Source: Sulfurospirillum_A sp029027265
GTDB lineage: Bacteria; Campylobacterota; Campylobacteria; Campylobacterales; Sulfurospirillaceae
Reading direction: 5' to 3'
Length of the DNA stretch: 64,000 bases
Assembly: GCA_029027265.1 (NCBI GenBank)
Contig: CP093061.1
Location: forward strand, 2,542,001 to 2,606,000
Shown piece after piece: positions 35,320 through 44,375 of this stretch (positions are counted from its first letter, which is position 1; each line of letters starts with the position of its first letter). A model generated the notes under the pieces. That model made no database searches, had not been told where the DNA came from, and saw only the letters and a program-made list of their open reading frames with translations. A program made the translations under genes and the position numbers.

Positions 35320-36465
35320 ATGAACAATAAAAAATTTCAAAAAGCCAAAGTTCTTACTATATCATTTGCGCATTTATCTCATGATATTTTCTCATCTTTT
35401 TTAGCACCTCTGTTACCGCTTTTAATAGCAAAATTAGAGATGAGCCTTTTTATGGCTGCATTTTTAGATATTGCTCGTCGAATTCCTGCTCTTTTAAATC
35501 CATTTTTTGGACTTATTGCCGAGAAAACTGGAGTAAAATACTTTGTCATTTTAACTCCTGCTATTACTGCTATATGCATGACTTTAGTAGGGCTTGCCTC
35601 ATCTTATGTTGTACTTTTTATACTGCTTTTTGTAGCAGGAATTAGTGCCGCTCTTTTTCATGTTCCAAGTCCTACTATGATAAAAGAGTCTTCGGGTGAT
35701 AAAGTGGGAACTGGTATGAGTTTTTTTATGGTAGGTGGAGAGTTAGCTAGAACTATAGGACCTTTAGTAGCAACTGCAGGGGTTTCTATGTGGGGACTAG
35801 AAGGCATATATAGGCTTATGCCATTAGGAATCATAGCTTCTATTATTTTATATATAAAACTCAAAGATTTTGACACCAATAGACCTATTAGAAAGAAAAA
35901 AGAAAAAGGCGATACAAAAAAACTCTTAAAAAAATACTTTCCATTTTTTATAGTTATGGGTAGTTTTATACTCTTTCAATCTGGAATGAAAAGTGCCTTG
36001 ACACTTTATCTTCCTGTTTATTTAGTAAACCAAGGAGAATCTCTTTGGTATGCAGGCATATCGCTCTCTATACTCCAATCATTTGGTGTTTTAGGAACAC
36101 TTGCAGCAGGAAATCTTTCTGACAAAATTGGACGAAAACACACACTTGTTATCGCTAGCATTGGTTCAGCCATCAGTATGGGTCTATTTATTTACTTTGA
36201 TACTATTTTTATTTTACCATTAGTAGGTCTATTTCTTTTTGCTACTGGTCCAGTTTTAATGGCGACAGTTCAAGATACAAACTCACATATGCCTACATTT
36301 ATGAATAGCATGTATATGTCTATAAATTTTGGAGTAAGTGCTATCATCGTTTTTGGAGTTGGTCTTTTGGGAGACAATGTTGGTTTAGACTTAACTTATA
36401 TCATATGTAACATCGTAGCTATTGGCTGTATCCCTATGGCATTTTTAGTAACAAAATATGCTTAA
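35320..36465 (+). CDS. MFS exporter, fosmidomycin-resistance (Fsr) type
   Basis: The 381-residue protein has about 12 hydrophobic segments. Its N terminus, FAHLSHDIFSSFLAPLLPLL, is characteristic of Fsr-like transporters, and an MFS loop motif GNLSDKIGRKHT begins the second half. It probably exports a small drug or metabolite by proton exchange; substrate not predictable. The start ATG has only a weak ribosome site. It converges with selD (2-base gap). Confidence 0.82.
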   Translation: MNNKKFQKAKVLTISFAHLSHDIFSSFLAPLLPLLIAKLEMSLFMAAFLDIARRIPALLNPFFGLIAEKTGVKYFVILTPAITAICMTLVGLASSYVVLFILLFVAGISAALFHVPSPTMIKESSGDKVGTGMSFFMVGGELARTIGPLVATAGVSMWGLEGIYRLMPLGIIASIILYIKLKDFDTNRPIRKKKEKGDTKKLLKKYFPFFIVMGSFILFQSGMKSALTLYLPVYLVNQGESLWYAGISLSILQSFGVLGTLAAGNLSDKIGRKHTLVIASIGSAISMGLFIYFDTIFILPLVGLFLFATGPVLMATVQDTNSHMPTFMNSMYMSINFGVSAIIVFGVGLLGDNVGLDLTYIICNIVAIGCIPMAFLVTKYA

Positions 36466-36467
36466 AA

Positions 36468-37499
36468 TTATCTCAATATTAAACTTTTACCTTCAAATTT
36501 CTTCACAACTGCTACAATAGAGCTGTATTCGTAACCAATATTTTTCAATCTCTTTACAAGTCTACTTGCATCACATTGACTCACAGCAATTAAGAGTCCA
36601 CCAGAAGTCTGTGCATCGTAGAAAAATATCTCATTTTTATGCTCTTTTTTTACATCTACATGTAAAGATATATAATCTTTGTTATTGTATGTTCCTGCTG
36701 GAATAATTCCCATATTTGCCAACTCTATCGCCTCTTCCACAATAGGAACTGCATCAAAATCAAACTCTAACGTACACTTTTTTGCACTCATTTCATAAGC
36801 ATGACCGCCAAGTCCAAAACCAGTAACATCAGTACAAGCACTCACATCAAATTCACGCATGGTAACTGAAGCTTTATAATTCAATTGAGCTAGTATGTGT
36901 GCTGTTTTTTCAACTGCTTTAACTTCAAGCATATCTGCTTTTATGCCTGTTGTTAAAACTCCCATGCCAATTGGTTTTGTAAGAATTAACACATCTCCAA
37001 CTCTTGGAGTATTGTTTCTATATATTTTTTGAGGATGAATAAAACCACTAACACTAAGTCCATAAGTCATCTCAGGAGCTTCAATGGTGTGACCACCTAC
37101 AATAATACCACCACACTCTTTTACTTTTGAAAGCCCACCTTGAAGAATCTCACCTAAAACCTCTTTAGGGTGATTACAACCATCAAACCCAACAAGATTT
37201 AGTGCGGTTGTAACATCTGCTCCCATAGCAAAAATATCGCTAAGAGCGTTTGCAGCAGCTATTTGACCATAGACATAAGGATCATCAACTACAGGCGTTA
37301 TATAATCTACAGTTTGCACAAGTGCTTTTGTATCGTCTATCTTATATACACTTGCATCATCACTTGTCTCAATCCCTACAAGAAGATTTTCATCGTTACA
37401 TATAAGAGCGCTAATCACTTTTGTAAGCTCACCCGGAGCCAGTTTAGCAGCTCAGCCTGCAGCTTTGACGTACTTCGTTAATTTGTGCTTATTATTCAT
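36468..37499 (-). CDS. selD: Selenide, water dikinase (selenophosphate synthetase), Sec-containing
   Basis: A conventional reading gives a 316-residue frame from 37418, but the true gene starts at ATG 37499. Its codon 16 is an in-frame TGA (37452-37454) read as Sec in AAG-U-AAKLAPG, the SelD catalytic site where most bacteria have Sec or Cys. The full length is 343 residues. Further motifs are GIETSDDASVYK, QTVDYITPVVDDPY and GGHTIE. The enzyme makes selenophosphate from selenide and ATP for SelA. The ATG overlaps the yedF stop (TAATG), so the two are coupled. Its own synthesis requires the Sec pathway it feeds. Confidence 0.95.
37452..37454 (-). other. UGA selenocysteine codon in selD
   Basis: TGA as codon 16 lies between GCAGGC and GCTGCT, precisely at the SelD active-site Cys/Sec. 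Coding similarity continues on both sides, so it is not a stop. The next 40 bases must carry the bacterial SECIS; I did not find an unambiguous hairpin by eye. Confidence 0.93.
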
Positions 37500-38089
37500 T
37501 ATAGTGTTATTGTTCCTTCTGAATTTAGTAGTGCTTCAACTGTTCCATAAGCATTTCCTACCATACCAACTTTTAAGTTATCATTCACTTTATAAAAGTC
37601 CAAACATATACCACAAGAGAAAATTTTAACTCCTTTAGCTTCAAGCATTTTAAGAATGCCAATAATATCAGAGTTTTCATCAGCTGTTGTTAAAAGTACT
37701 GCTTTGTTTACACACAGTATAGTTTTTGGTAATTTTGGAAGCTCTAAAATAGTCTTTAAAAAACCAACTATTAACATAGCACCCAACTCGTTGTCTCCAA
37801 CTTTATCATCTTTTAGAAAAAGAACTTTGTTTAAAAATTCTACATCTTCATCAGGTTTTGTAACTTTGCAATCAAAACCTTTTACTACTGTTATTTTTAT
37901 TAAACCATCTTTAGTAGTTTCATCACTTACGCTCAAACCTTCATTTTTTACAAACCTAATTACATTCTCTTTTGAGGCATTTGAATTTACTATAATTTCT
38001 AATATAGAATCCTCACCTAAAAGTTCAAGTGAATTTTTAGTGTTTATAACTGGTTCTGGACACGGCAAATCTCTGCAATCTATTTTCAT
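37499..38089 (-). CDS. yedF: YedF, selenium metabolism protein
   Basis: The 196-residue protein has a TusA-like N-terminal domain (CRDLPCPEPVINTKNSLE, CPxP motif with Cys at about residue 10) and a DsrE/F-like C-terminal domain (VLFLKDDKVGDNELGAMLI; GVKIFSCGICLDFY). YedF is consistently linked to selD and is thought to handle reactive sulfur or selenium, possibly delivering Se to SelD. GGAGATAAT precedes the ATG. Its stop overlaps the selD start. Confidence 0.9.
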   Translation of the reverse strand: MKIDCRDLPCPEPVINTKNSLELLGEDSILEIIVNSNASKENVIRFVKNEGLSVSDETTKDGLIKITVVKGFDCKVTKPDEDVEFLNKVLFLKDDKVGDNELGAMLIVGFLKTILELPKLPKTILCVNKAVLLTTADENSDIIGILKMLEAKGVKIFSCGICLDFYKVNDNLKVGMVGNAYGTVEALLNSEGTITL

Positions 38090-38153
38090 ATTATCTCCAT
38101 TTATACATTTATATTATTTTTGTAGTGTGACAGACAACTCTCATAATAAAAGT

Positions 38154-38188
38154 TGTTAAAAAAAATATTGTCTGCTCAATCCTTGAGC
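38154..38188 (-). terminator. Intrinsic terminator of the 60-codon gene
   Basis: On the minus strand GCTCAA-GGA-TTGAGC (38174-38188) is followed shortly by a run of eight T (38156-38163 on the complement). It lies downstream of 38220-38402 and separates it from yedF-selD. A second dyad, AGGTAG/CTACCT, is at 38200-38218. Confidence 0.65.
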
Positions 38189-38219
38189 CTTACATGTAGA
38201 GGTAGCTAAAAACTACCTT

Positions 38220-38402
38220 TTATTTTATATTATCAGTAATCCAAGTAGTAGCTTTTTTTACTGTTTTAAACTTATGTGACTTTGCAACTTGAGTTGAGCC
38301 TTCATAAAAACGGATTCTAATTCCATCTTGAACTTCATCAATCTTTACTCTTGTGATTCTATCTGTATTTAAAAATACTCTATCGTTTAATTTTACGAAC
38401 AT
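38220..38402 (-). CDS. Small conserved hypothetical protein
   Basis: A 60-residue basic protein with alternating strands (MFVKLNDRVFLNTDRITRVK; RIRFYEGSTQVAKSHKF) and a C-terminal helix. It looks like a small beta-barrel or strand-helix nucleic-acid- or ligand-binding fold, but I do not recognise the family. It has an AAAGGATTAAA site before its ATG and its own terminator. It lies just downstream of the oxyanion transporter operon. Confidence 0.55.
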   Translation of the reverse strand: MFVKLNDRVFLNTDRITRVKIDEVQDGIRIRFYEGSTQVAKSHKFKTVKKATTWITDNIK

Positions 38403-38435
38403 TTTAATCCTTTAAAAGTTTAACCATTATTATAC

Positions 38436-39215
38436 CTACTTTAACCTATTATTTACAAATCTTACACTCAAAAATATAAAAATTGAAATTATTATCATAA
38501 TTGCTGCAACTGGTGCTGAGTGACTCAGTCCATAACTAGTAAATCTATCATATATAAGTACAGGTGCTACCATAGGATGATAAGCAAGCATTATAACCGC
38601 TCCAAACTCTCCAAGCCCTCTCCCCCACATCATTAAAGCTCCGTTTATAATGTCTTTTCTTGCATTTGGAATTGAAATTCTAATAAAAACTTGAAATGGA
38701 TTTGCCCCAAGTGTACGTGCAACTTTTTCAAGTTTTACATCTACCTTTTTAAAACCCTCTTTTGCTCCATTTATCAAAAATGTAGAAGAGAGAAACATCA
38801 TAGCAACCATGATACCCATCTCAGTATCTACAAAAGTAATCCCAACTGACTCAAATGCTTCAGAAACAGCACCTCTACCAAAAACCATAAGCAAAGCAAT
38901 ACCTGCAGCAGTGTGCGGAATCATAATGGGAATGTCAATCAAGGCTTCTATTAAAGAACGTCCAAAAAAACTATACCTAGCAATAATATACGCTAAAGGA
39001 AGTCCAGTAATTAAAACAAAAATCATAGCCCACAAAGAGACTTTCATGGTTAGGTAAATAGAACCTACAACATCTTTTTGTTTCAAAGTATCTAGTAACA
39101 TCATCAAGTCATTTCCAAATATCATATTTAAAAGTGGAACTGATAAAAAAAGCAAAACTATTGATGCTAATGCAATCATAAGATATAAAAATATATTTCT
39201 GTTCATAAGTAGCAC
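38436..39215 (-). CDS. wtpB: Tungstate/molybdate ABC transporter permease
   Basis: The 259-residue inner-membrane permease has about six hydrophobic helices and the EAA-type cytoplasmic loop (KVARTLGANPFQVFIRISIP). It belongs to the ModB/WtpB family. It overlaps the ATPase gene by 13 bases and forms the membrane channel with WtpA and the ATPase. The metal, Mo or W, would feed the formate dehydrogenase cofactor. The symbol is assigned by linkage to the WtpA-type binding protein. Confidence 0.85.
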   Translation of the reverse strand: MLLMNRNIFLYLMIALASIVLLFLSVPLLNMIFGNDLMMLLDTLKQKDVVGSIYLTMKVSLWAMIFVLITGLPLAYIIARYSFFGRSLIEALIDIPIMIPHTAAGIALLMVFGRGAVSEAFESVGITFVDTEMGIMVAMMFLSSTFLINGAKEGFKKVDVKLEKVARTLGANPFQVFIRISIPNARKDIINGALMMWGRGLGEFGAVIMLAYHPMVAPVLIYDRFTSYGLSHSAPVAAIMIIISIFIFLSVRFVNNRLK

Positions 39216-40183
39216 ACATCCTTTTTATTAAATCCTATGTAAATGCTCTCACCTCTTTCAGAATAACATCCTTGATAATCTCTTTTTAAAATCTTTGCAA
39301 AAAACTGTTGTCCATCTACATTTACAAATATCTTATAGTGGTCTACTATCCCCATGCACTCTTCTAAAATGCCACCAAATACATAATCACAATCAATTTT
39401 GTATTTGTCTACATGTATAGCATTAGGATCAACCGAAAAGAGCCTATCTTCAATGTCATTTAGCATTGAGCTTGGAAGTATATTTTTAAACCCTAGAAAC
39501 TTAGCTACTTCTATATTTGCTGGATTATTAAGCACTTCAATTGCTGGACCTATCTGTTTTATCTGTCCATTCATTACTATTGCAATTCTATCGGCTAAAT
39601 AAGAAGCTTCTCTAAAGTTATGCGTTACATGTATGGTCGTAAGATTGTATTTTCTATGAATATCCTTCAAAAATTTCATAATAGAGTTTCTAAAAGTAGG
39701 GTCAATCGCACTAAGAGGCTCATCAAGAAGAAGAATTTTGGGTTTAGAAAATAGGGCTCTAGCTATTGCAACTCTTTGCCTCTCTCCACCTGAAAGATTA
39801 TCTATATCTCGCTCAAGAAGAGGAATAAGTTGCAAGAAATCAGCCAAATCATGAAGAGTCTCTTCTGGATTTTCTACATGTTTATACCTACCTGAGAACA
39901 TAATATTCTCTCTTACATTTAAGTTTGGGAAAAGTGCAAAATCTTGATACACAAAGCCTACATCTCTATGCTCTGGACTCAATTTCGATATATCTCTGCC
40001 TTTAAAGTTTATCTTGCCTTCAATTGCATTAAATCCTGCAATCGACTCTAAAAGAAGTGTTTTACCGCTTCCACTTTGACCAAGGAGAACAAAATATTCA
40101 CCTTGGTTTACTTTAAAGTTTATATTGTCTAATTTGAAATTTCCTAACTTATATGATAGATTTTCTACTTCAAATATATTCAC
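39203..40183 (-). CDS. wtpC: Tungstate/molybdate ABC transporter ATP-binding protein
   Basis: The 326-residue ATPase has Walker A GQSGSGKT (about 34-41), signature LSGGERQR, Walker B ILLLDEPLSA and the H-loop VTHN. A C-terminal extension from about 230 may be a regulatory TOBE-like domain that senses the oxyanion. It lies 9 bases after the binding-protein gene. Confidence 0.88.
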   Translation of the reverse strand: MNIFEVENLSYKLGNFKLDNINFKVNQGEYFVLLGQSGSGKTLLLESIAGFNAIEGKINFKGRDISKLSPEHRDVGFVYQDFALFPNLNVRENIMFSGRYKHVENPEETLHDLADFLQLIPLLERDIDNLSGGERQRVAIARALFSKPKILLLDEPLSAIDPTFRNSIMKFLKDIHRKYNLTTIHVTHNFREASYLADRIAIVMNGQIKQIGPAIEVLNNPANIEVAKFLGFKNILPSSMLNDIEDRLFSVDPNAIHVDKYKIDCDYVFGGILEECMGIVDHYKIFVNVDGQQFFAKILKRDYQGCYSERGESIYIGFNKKDVCYL

Positions 40184-40192
40184 TAACTTTCC

Positions 40193-41140
40193 TTATTTCC
40201 CTATTATGCTTGCATCACCCGTGATAACTGGAGGATTAATTACACCTTGACCATTCTTAATCATTATAGCTTGACCTTCATTAGAGAGCAAAAAATTTAC
40301 AAATAAAACTGCGCCCTCCTTATTAACTGGTGATTTTGCATTTTGTACCACTGTGATACCATACACCATTGGTGCACCTTTTTTAGTGATCCAAGTTCCT
40401 GGTTTTTTACCATTGATTTTAAATGTAGCTTTTTTGTAATCAGATGAGAATTTATCACTCTTTAAAGATACTTCTTCTGGAAGAGTTATATACTTTAACC
40501 CATGTTGCTCAGCAACTGATTTATAAATATAAAGATAATCATATATTCCAGCTTCAATTAAACCCAATAAATCAGTCTCTTTTGGTCTAACAATTACTTT
40601 TTTAGTATTCTCTTCTCCGCCGGTATAACTATCACCATAGCCAAAAAGTTTTTTAAAAAAATTAGGTTGTTTATAATACTCTTCTGCAAGTTGAGTTACA
40701 AGCATTGAACGGTAACCACAAGGATCCATATTTGGGTTTGAGTGACCTACTTTTACTCCATCTCTCAAAAAAATTTCAGTCCAATTTTCGCTATTGATTT
40801 CACCTGCATACTTTGATTGTGAAGTATATGCTAAAGCCATCTCATTTGTAGCAAACTGTGCATTAAATTTTGCATGATTTGGAATAAGTAAGTTGTCTAT
40901 TACTTTGTAATCTGCACTAGCCATAACATCCGCTGCTTTACCTATGTCGCTAATTTTTCTAGCAGCTGCTCTACTTCCACTAGCTTCTCTTCTTATGTCG
41001 TACTGAGGATATTTTGCTTCAAATACTTTTTCAATCTGGGCAAAAGGAACTGCTAAACTACCTGCATGGTAAATTACAATACTCTCTTTTGCAAAACCTA
41101 ATGTTGCTGCTAATCCTAATACCAAAACAAATTTTTTCAA
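40193..41140 (-). CDS. wtpA: WtpA-like tungstate/molybdate-binding protein
   Basis: The 315-residue periplasmic protein has a signal peptide (MKKFVLVLGLAATLGFA) and the WtpA hallmark VYHAGSLAVPF at the start of the mature part, then ASGSRAAARKI and ADVMASADY. The start codon is TTG with AAGGA 8 bases upstream. A dyad shared with fdhD and the fdh operon lies directly upstream (41153-41172). Whether tungstate or molybdate is preferred cannot be told here; WtpA and TupA types often favour tungstate. Confidence 0.88.
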   Translation of the reverse strand: MKKFVLVLGLAATLGFAKESIVIYHAGSLAVPFAQIEKVFEAKYPQYDIRREASGSRAAARKISDIGKAADVMASADYKVIDNLLIPNHAKFNAQFATNEMALAYTSQSKYAGEINSENWTEIFLRDGVKVGHSNPNMDPCGYRSMLVTQLAEEYYKQPNFFKKLFGYGDSYTGGEENTKKVIVRPKETDLLGLIEAGIYDYLYIYKSVAEQHGLKYITLPEEVSLKSDKFSSDYKKATFKINGKKPGTWITKKGAPMVYGITVVQNAKSPVNKEGAVLFVNFLLSNEGQAIMIKNGQGVINPPVITGDASIIGK

Positions 41141-41152
41141 TTTTTTTCCTTA

Positions 41153-41172
41153 ATGTGCATTTTTTGCATATT
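41153..41172. promoter_or_regulatory. Shared FDH/oxyanion box, wtpA copy
   Basis: ATGTGC-N7-GCATATT, 12 bases upstream of the wtpA start. It matches boxes at 42765-42784 and 50147-50166 in half sites, spacing and T-rich centre. A further overlapping palindrome GCATATTAATATGC (41166-41179) follows. It is a candidate binding site for the ModE-like regulator encoded next door. Confidence 0.6.
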
Positions 41173-41217
41173 AATATGCTTTTTTTTAATGGGGATGGAA
41201 TATTTTAATACCCAACA

Positions 41218-41955
41218 CTATTTAAACTCATGCTTATTACGTGGTTTTAAAAATAATTCTTTAAAACGCTCATTTGCATAAGCTTCTATCTCTGATTGTA
41301 GCTGCTTATAACTATTTATAAATTCATTTGCTTTAGGTGTAAGTCTACTACCACCTTGCGCTCCTCCTCCTTTTTGTGACTCTACCAAGACATCATCTAG
41401 ATTTTTTTGCAGTATTTTTACGTGTGTCCACGCTTTTTTATAGTTCATACCAAGTTTTTGGGCTGCTTTTGCAATTGAACCTTCAGACTCTATAAGTTCT
41501 AAAACTTCTGTTTTACCTTTTCCAAAAAGAAGCTCACCATTCTCATTTTCTATCCAAGTCTTTGTTTTTAAATACAATCTTGAGCGTTTTTTTTCTTTAA
41601 AACAACCAAGCTCACAGTAGGTAACATCTACCTTTTTCTTTTTTAATGTTCCTCTTATTTTTTTAAGTCCAATTCCGCCTGCTTGGTCTCTTGCATCCTT
41701 ACATGTAATACGATTATTATCATCTAAAAATGGTTTTAATCTATTTTCAGCAACTTCGCTGTATTCTCCAGTTCCTCTTAGTTTGCCAAACTGTCCAAGC
41801 TCACAACCTGAAATTCTAACACCTACATCTTTAGCCTTCTGCCCAACTTCTCCAATAGAAGTTTTACTCTTTGCTGAGATTTTATAAGCATCTTTACAAT
41901 CAAGCTTTCCATCTTCATTTAAATACTCTTGAATAAACTCTTTTAAACTAGACAT
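41218..41955 (-). CDS. ModE-like regulator with duplicated N-terminal Cys module
   Basis: The 245-residue protein has, in its C-terminal half, a ModE N-domain-type winged helix (GKTEVLELIESEGSIAKAAQKLGMNYKKAW, then the SQKGGGAQGGSRLT wing). Usual ModE has C-terminal molybdate-binding domains, and these are absent. Instead the first 120 residues hold two similar units, each with C-KDA near the start and a C-E-L-G-x-F end (GCELGQF and YCELGCF). It overlaps the end of fdhD by 8 bases and precedes wtpA, so it probably senses Mo/W, Fe-S or redox state and controls these operons. Confidence 0.8.
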   Translation of the reverse strand: MSSLKEFIQEYLNEDGKLDCKDAYKISAKSKTSIGEVGQKAKDVGVRISGCELGQFGKLRGTGEYSEVAENRLKPFLDDNNRITCKDARDQAGGIGLKKIRGTLKKKKVDVTYCELGCFKEKKRSRLYLKTKTWIENENGELLFGKGKTEVLELIESEGSIAKAAQKLGMNYKKAWTHVKILQKNLDDVLVESQKGGGAQGGSRLTPKANEFINSYKQLQSEIEAYANERFKELFLKPRNKHEFK

Positions 41956-42751
41956 TGATTCTCCTTGGATTACGGTAAATATTCATCTTTTCACCCCTTA
42001 CAAAACCAATAAGAGTCAAACCAAATTTATCTGCAATATTTACACCTCGACAAGTTGAAGCTGTTCTTGAAGCAAGAATTGGGATTTGATGCATAACTGC
42101 TTTTGCTACCATTTCAGAACTAAGTCTTCCACTTACCATTAAAAAACATTTTGTTACATCAACTCCTGCAAGTCTTGCTTTTCCTATTGCTTTATCTATA
42201 GTGTTATGTTGAGCTATATCTTCACCTATAAAGTAAATTTCTTCATCAAAATATACTTTTGCAGTGTGAACACAACCTGTCTGCTCATAAAGTGGACACT
42301 GTGTATAAAACTTGCCCATTTCTTCAAACAAAAGACTAGCATCTATACTAAAATTATCTTCCATTACTGCCGCATCAATTGCTATCTTTGATATTTGAGT
42401 ACTAACTCCTCGTCCACAACCACTTACAATAACACCTTCTAAATCTAATCTTTCTATATTTTTTTCTATTACTTTTGCATCGATATGAACTTGAAATGTT
42501 TTAGTATCGACATCAACTAACTCAATACTATTTATATCTTTTACATTTTCAATGATATCTTCACTCATAAGATAACCAACTGCTAACTCTTCCAAATCAA
42601 CAGGAACAGCCATCAAAGCTCCAACATTTTTGCCATTTACCACAATTTCGAGTTTTATTTCTCGTATCATTTCATCTTCTGTAGTAAATTTTTTGCCATT
42701 TTTTATCTTTGTTACTTCTGTTTCAAAAATACTTTGTGTTTTTAATTTCAA
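41948..42751 (-). CDS. fdhD: FdhD, sulfur carrier for formate dehydrogenase
   Basis: FdhD passes sulfur from IscS to the molybdopterin-guanine dinucleotide cofactor of formate dehydrogenase. Motifs are EELAVGYLMSEDII, the VSGCGRG loop (family sulfur-carrying CxxC partly altered), QTGCVHTA, and DIAQHNTIDKAIG near the middle. I prefer the TTG at 42751 (267 residues): GGAG lies 6 bases upstream. The ATG at 42763 has no ribosome site and abuts the regulatory box. The gene is in one operon with the ModE-like gene. Confidence 0.88.
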   Translation of the reverse strand: MKLKTQSIFETEVTKIKNGKKFTTEDEMIREIKLEIVVNGKNVGALMAVPVDLEELAVGYLMSEDIIENVKDINSIELVDVDTKTFQVHIDAKVIEKNIERLDLEGVIVSGCGRGVSTQISKIAIDAAVMEDNFSIDASLLFEEMGKFYTQCPLYEQTGCVHTAKVYFDEEIYFIGEDIAQHNTIDKAIGKARLAGVDVTKCFLMVSGRLSSEMVAKAVMHQIPILASRTASTCRGVNIADKFGLTLIGFVRGEKMNIYRNPRRINV

Positions 42752-42764
42752 CGTCTTCTCCATT

Positions 42765-42784
42765 AATATGCAAAATTAGCATAA
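42765..42784. promoter_or_regulatory. Shared FDH/oxyanion box, fdhD copy
   Basis: On the minus strand TTATGC-N7-GCATATT, just upstream of fdhD. It has the same half sites and 7-base T-rich centre as the wtpA and fdh-operon boxes. Confidence 0.6.
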
Positions 42785-42800
42785 TATAGTCCAAAATAGT

Positions 42801-42833
42801 AGCCTATAACACCTTTAAAAGATGTTATAGGCT
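42801..42833 (-). terminator. Hairpin between fdhC and fdhD
   Basis: AGCCTATAACA and TGTTATAGGCT are perfect 11-bp arms 11 bases apart, 16 bases after the fdhC stop. The T-rich stretch after it on the minus strand is short. It probably ends the structural fdh transcript, with fdhD then having its own boxed promoter. Confidence 0.7.
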
Positions 42834-42848
42834 CAGGTTTCAGATATA

Positions 42849-43748
42849 TTAAATCTTTCCCTGTTTCTTAAGTTTTTTGTACCAAGAACTATGTAGGTAC
42901 TCAACTTCTTCTTCTTCTTTATATCCAGTGATTATACTGTGAATTGCACCCTTAATTGCAAATACAGCCATATAAACATGTGTAAAGAAAAGAGCCACAA
43001 CAACTAAACCAACTACTGCGTGAAGCAAAGCCGATGCTCTTAATAGGTCTATCTGGGATAGTCCTGTCATTGTATTTATCATGGCAATATTAAAGTCTAA
43101 AAAGTACATTGCTGCACCTGTTAGAATCATTACCATGCCACCAAGAGTTGCCATCCAGTACCAAGCCTTTTGACCGGCATTGAACTTTCCTGCGGGAACT
43201 GGTCTTTTAGTTTTTGATAAATAACCACCAAGTATCATTAACCACTTTATATCATCCAAATGTAAAAACATATCTTTTAGCCATATTAGGAACATTGGAA
43301 TCACAACAATCCCAAAAGCAATAGTTGATAAACCATGAAGATCTTTCATCATAATTACAAAACTACCCCCACCAAAATATGAACCAAACATCATGATAAA
43401 ACCTGTAGGAATAAGCACTATAAAAGAGATAGCTGCAATTTGGTGAATAATTCTACTCAGCAAACTAAATGCATAAATCTTCTTCCCATCATGTGAAAAA
43501 ACCTTAGGTCCTATAACTAAATAATGCAATACAAATACTGCTGGTACTCCAAATAAAACTGCTAAATACACTTGAGCAAAATAATTTGCTTGTAGCATTG
43601 TAAATAGCTGACCTAGTTTGAGTGTACCCTCTTGTCCATATCCTAAGATATTTTGTACTCTCATTGCATCCCATATTTGACTATCAGCTGCAAATGCAGC
43701 TGATGCCAAAAATAGGCTTGCGATAAACAAAATTTGATATTTTTTCAT
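42849..43748 (-). CDS. fdhC: Formate dehydrogenase cytochrome b subunit
   Basis: A membrane di-haem b subunit carries electrons from FdhB to menaquinone. An N-terminal signal-like helix and four further helices are visible, with helix histidines (IIHQIAAISF, KDLHGLSTIAFG, ALLHAVVGLVVVALFFTHVYM). I use the ATG at 43748 (299 residues), which has AAGGA 7 bases upstream. An ATG at 43763 overlaps the fdhB stop (TAATG) and could also be used. Co-transcribed with fdhAB. Confidence 0.9.
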   Translation of the reverse strand: MKKYQILFIASLFLASAAFAADSQIWDAMRVQNILGYGQEGTLKLGQLFTMLQANYFAQVYLAVLFGVPAVFVLHYLVIGPKVFSHDGKKIYAFSLLSRIIHQIAAISFIVLIPTGFIMMFGSYFGGGSFVIMMKDLHGLSTIAFGIVVIPMFLIWLKDMFLHLDDIKWLMILGGYLSKTKRPVPAGKFNAGQKAWYWMATLGGMVMILTGAAMYFLDFNIAMINTMTGLSQIDLLRASALLHAVVGLVVVALFFTHVYMAVFAIKGAIHSIITGYKEEEEVEYLHSSWYKKLKKQGKI

Positions 43749-43762
43749 CACAAATTCCTTCA

Positions 43763-44365
43763 TTAGTTACCGTAAGCTTTACTCCAGCCATAAGGAGCTG
43801 ATTGAACACCTTTGCCTTTAGCAGCTATACGAGCACGATAAATGTTTGAAACTTCCATAGCATCACCAACGATAAGTGCTTTAGTAGAACACATCGCAGC
43901 ACATACAGGAACTTTCCCTTCAGCTATTAGGTTTTGACCATAAAGCTCTCTCTCGTGAACTGAATTAGTCTCTAATGGACCGCCAGCACACATAGTACAT
44001 TTATCCATAGCACCTTTTGTACCAAATGCACCGTCTCTTGGGAACTGAGGAGCTCCAAAAGGACAAGCATATAGACAATAACCACAACCAATACATGTGT
44101 CTTTATCATGAAGAACAATTCCATCTTCTCTGATATAGAAACAATCTACTGGACATACTTGCTCACATGGAGCGTCTGTACAGTGCATACAAGCCACTGA
44201 AGTTGAAAATTCTTTACCTTCAATACCTTCATGAAGAGTTACAACTTTTCTTCTGCTTACTCCTACTGGAAGCTCATGAGCCTCAGCACAAGCAACAGTA
44301 CAACCGTCACACTCTATACATCTATCATCATCACAATAAAATTTCATTCTTGACATTTCACTCAT
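43763..44365 (-). CDS. fdhB: Formate dehydrogenase iron-sulfur subunit
   Basis: The 200-residue ferredoxin-type subunit has four cysteine groups for [4Fe-4S] clusters: CIECDGCTVACAEAH, CMHCTDAPCEQVCPVDC, CIGCGYCLYACPFGAP and the later CTMC with C-AAMC. It wires the molybdo/tungstopterin subunit FdhA to cytochrome b. It begins 10 bases downstream of the fdhA stop. Confidence 0.95.
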   Translation of the reverse strand: MSEMSRMKFYCDDDRCIECDGCTVACAEAHELPVGVSRRKVVTLHEGIEGKEFSTSVACMHCTDAPCEQVCPVDCFYIREDGIVLHDKDTCIGCGYCLYACPFGAPQFPRDGAFGTKGAMDKCTMCAGGPLETNSVHERELYGQNLIAEGKVPVCAAMCSTKALIVGDAMEVSNIYRARIAAKGKGVQSAPYGWSKAYGN

Positions 44366-44375
44366 TTCTCACCCC

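Noticed and set aside
36468..37418. selD as a normal gene starting at 37418
   Set aside because: That Met is internal (CNDENL region comes before it); the family N terminus lies upstream across an in-frame TGA read as Sec.
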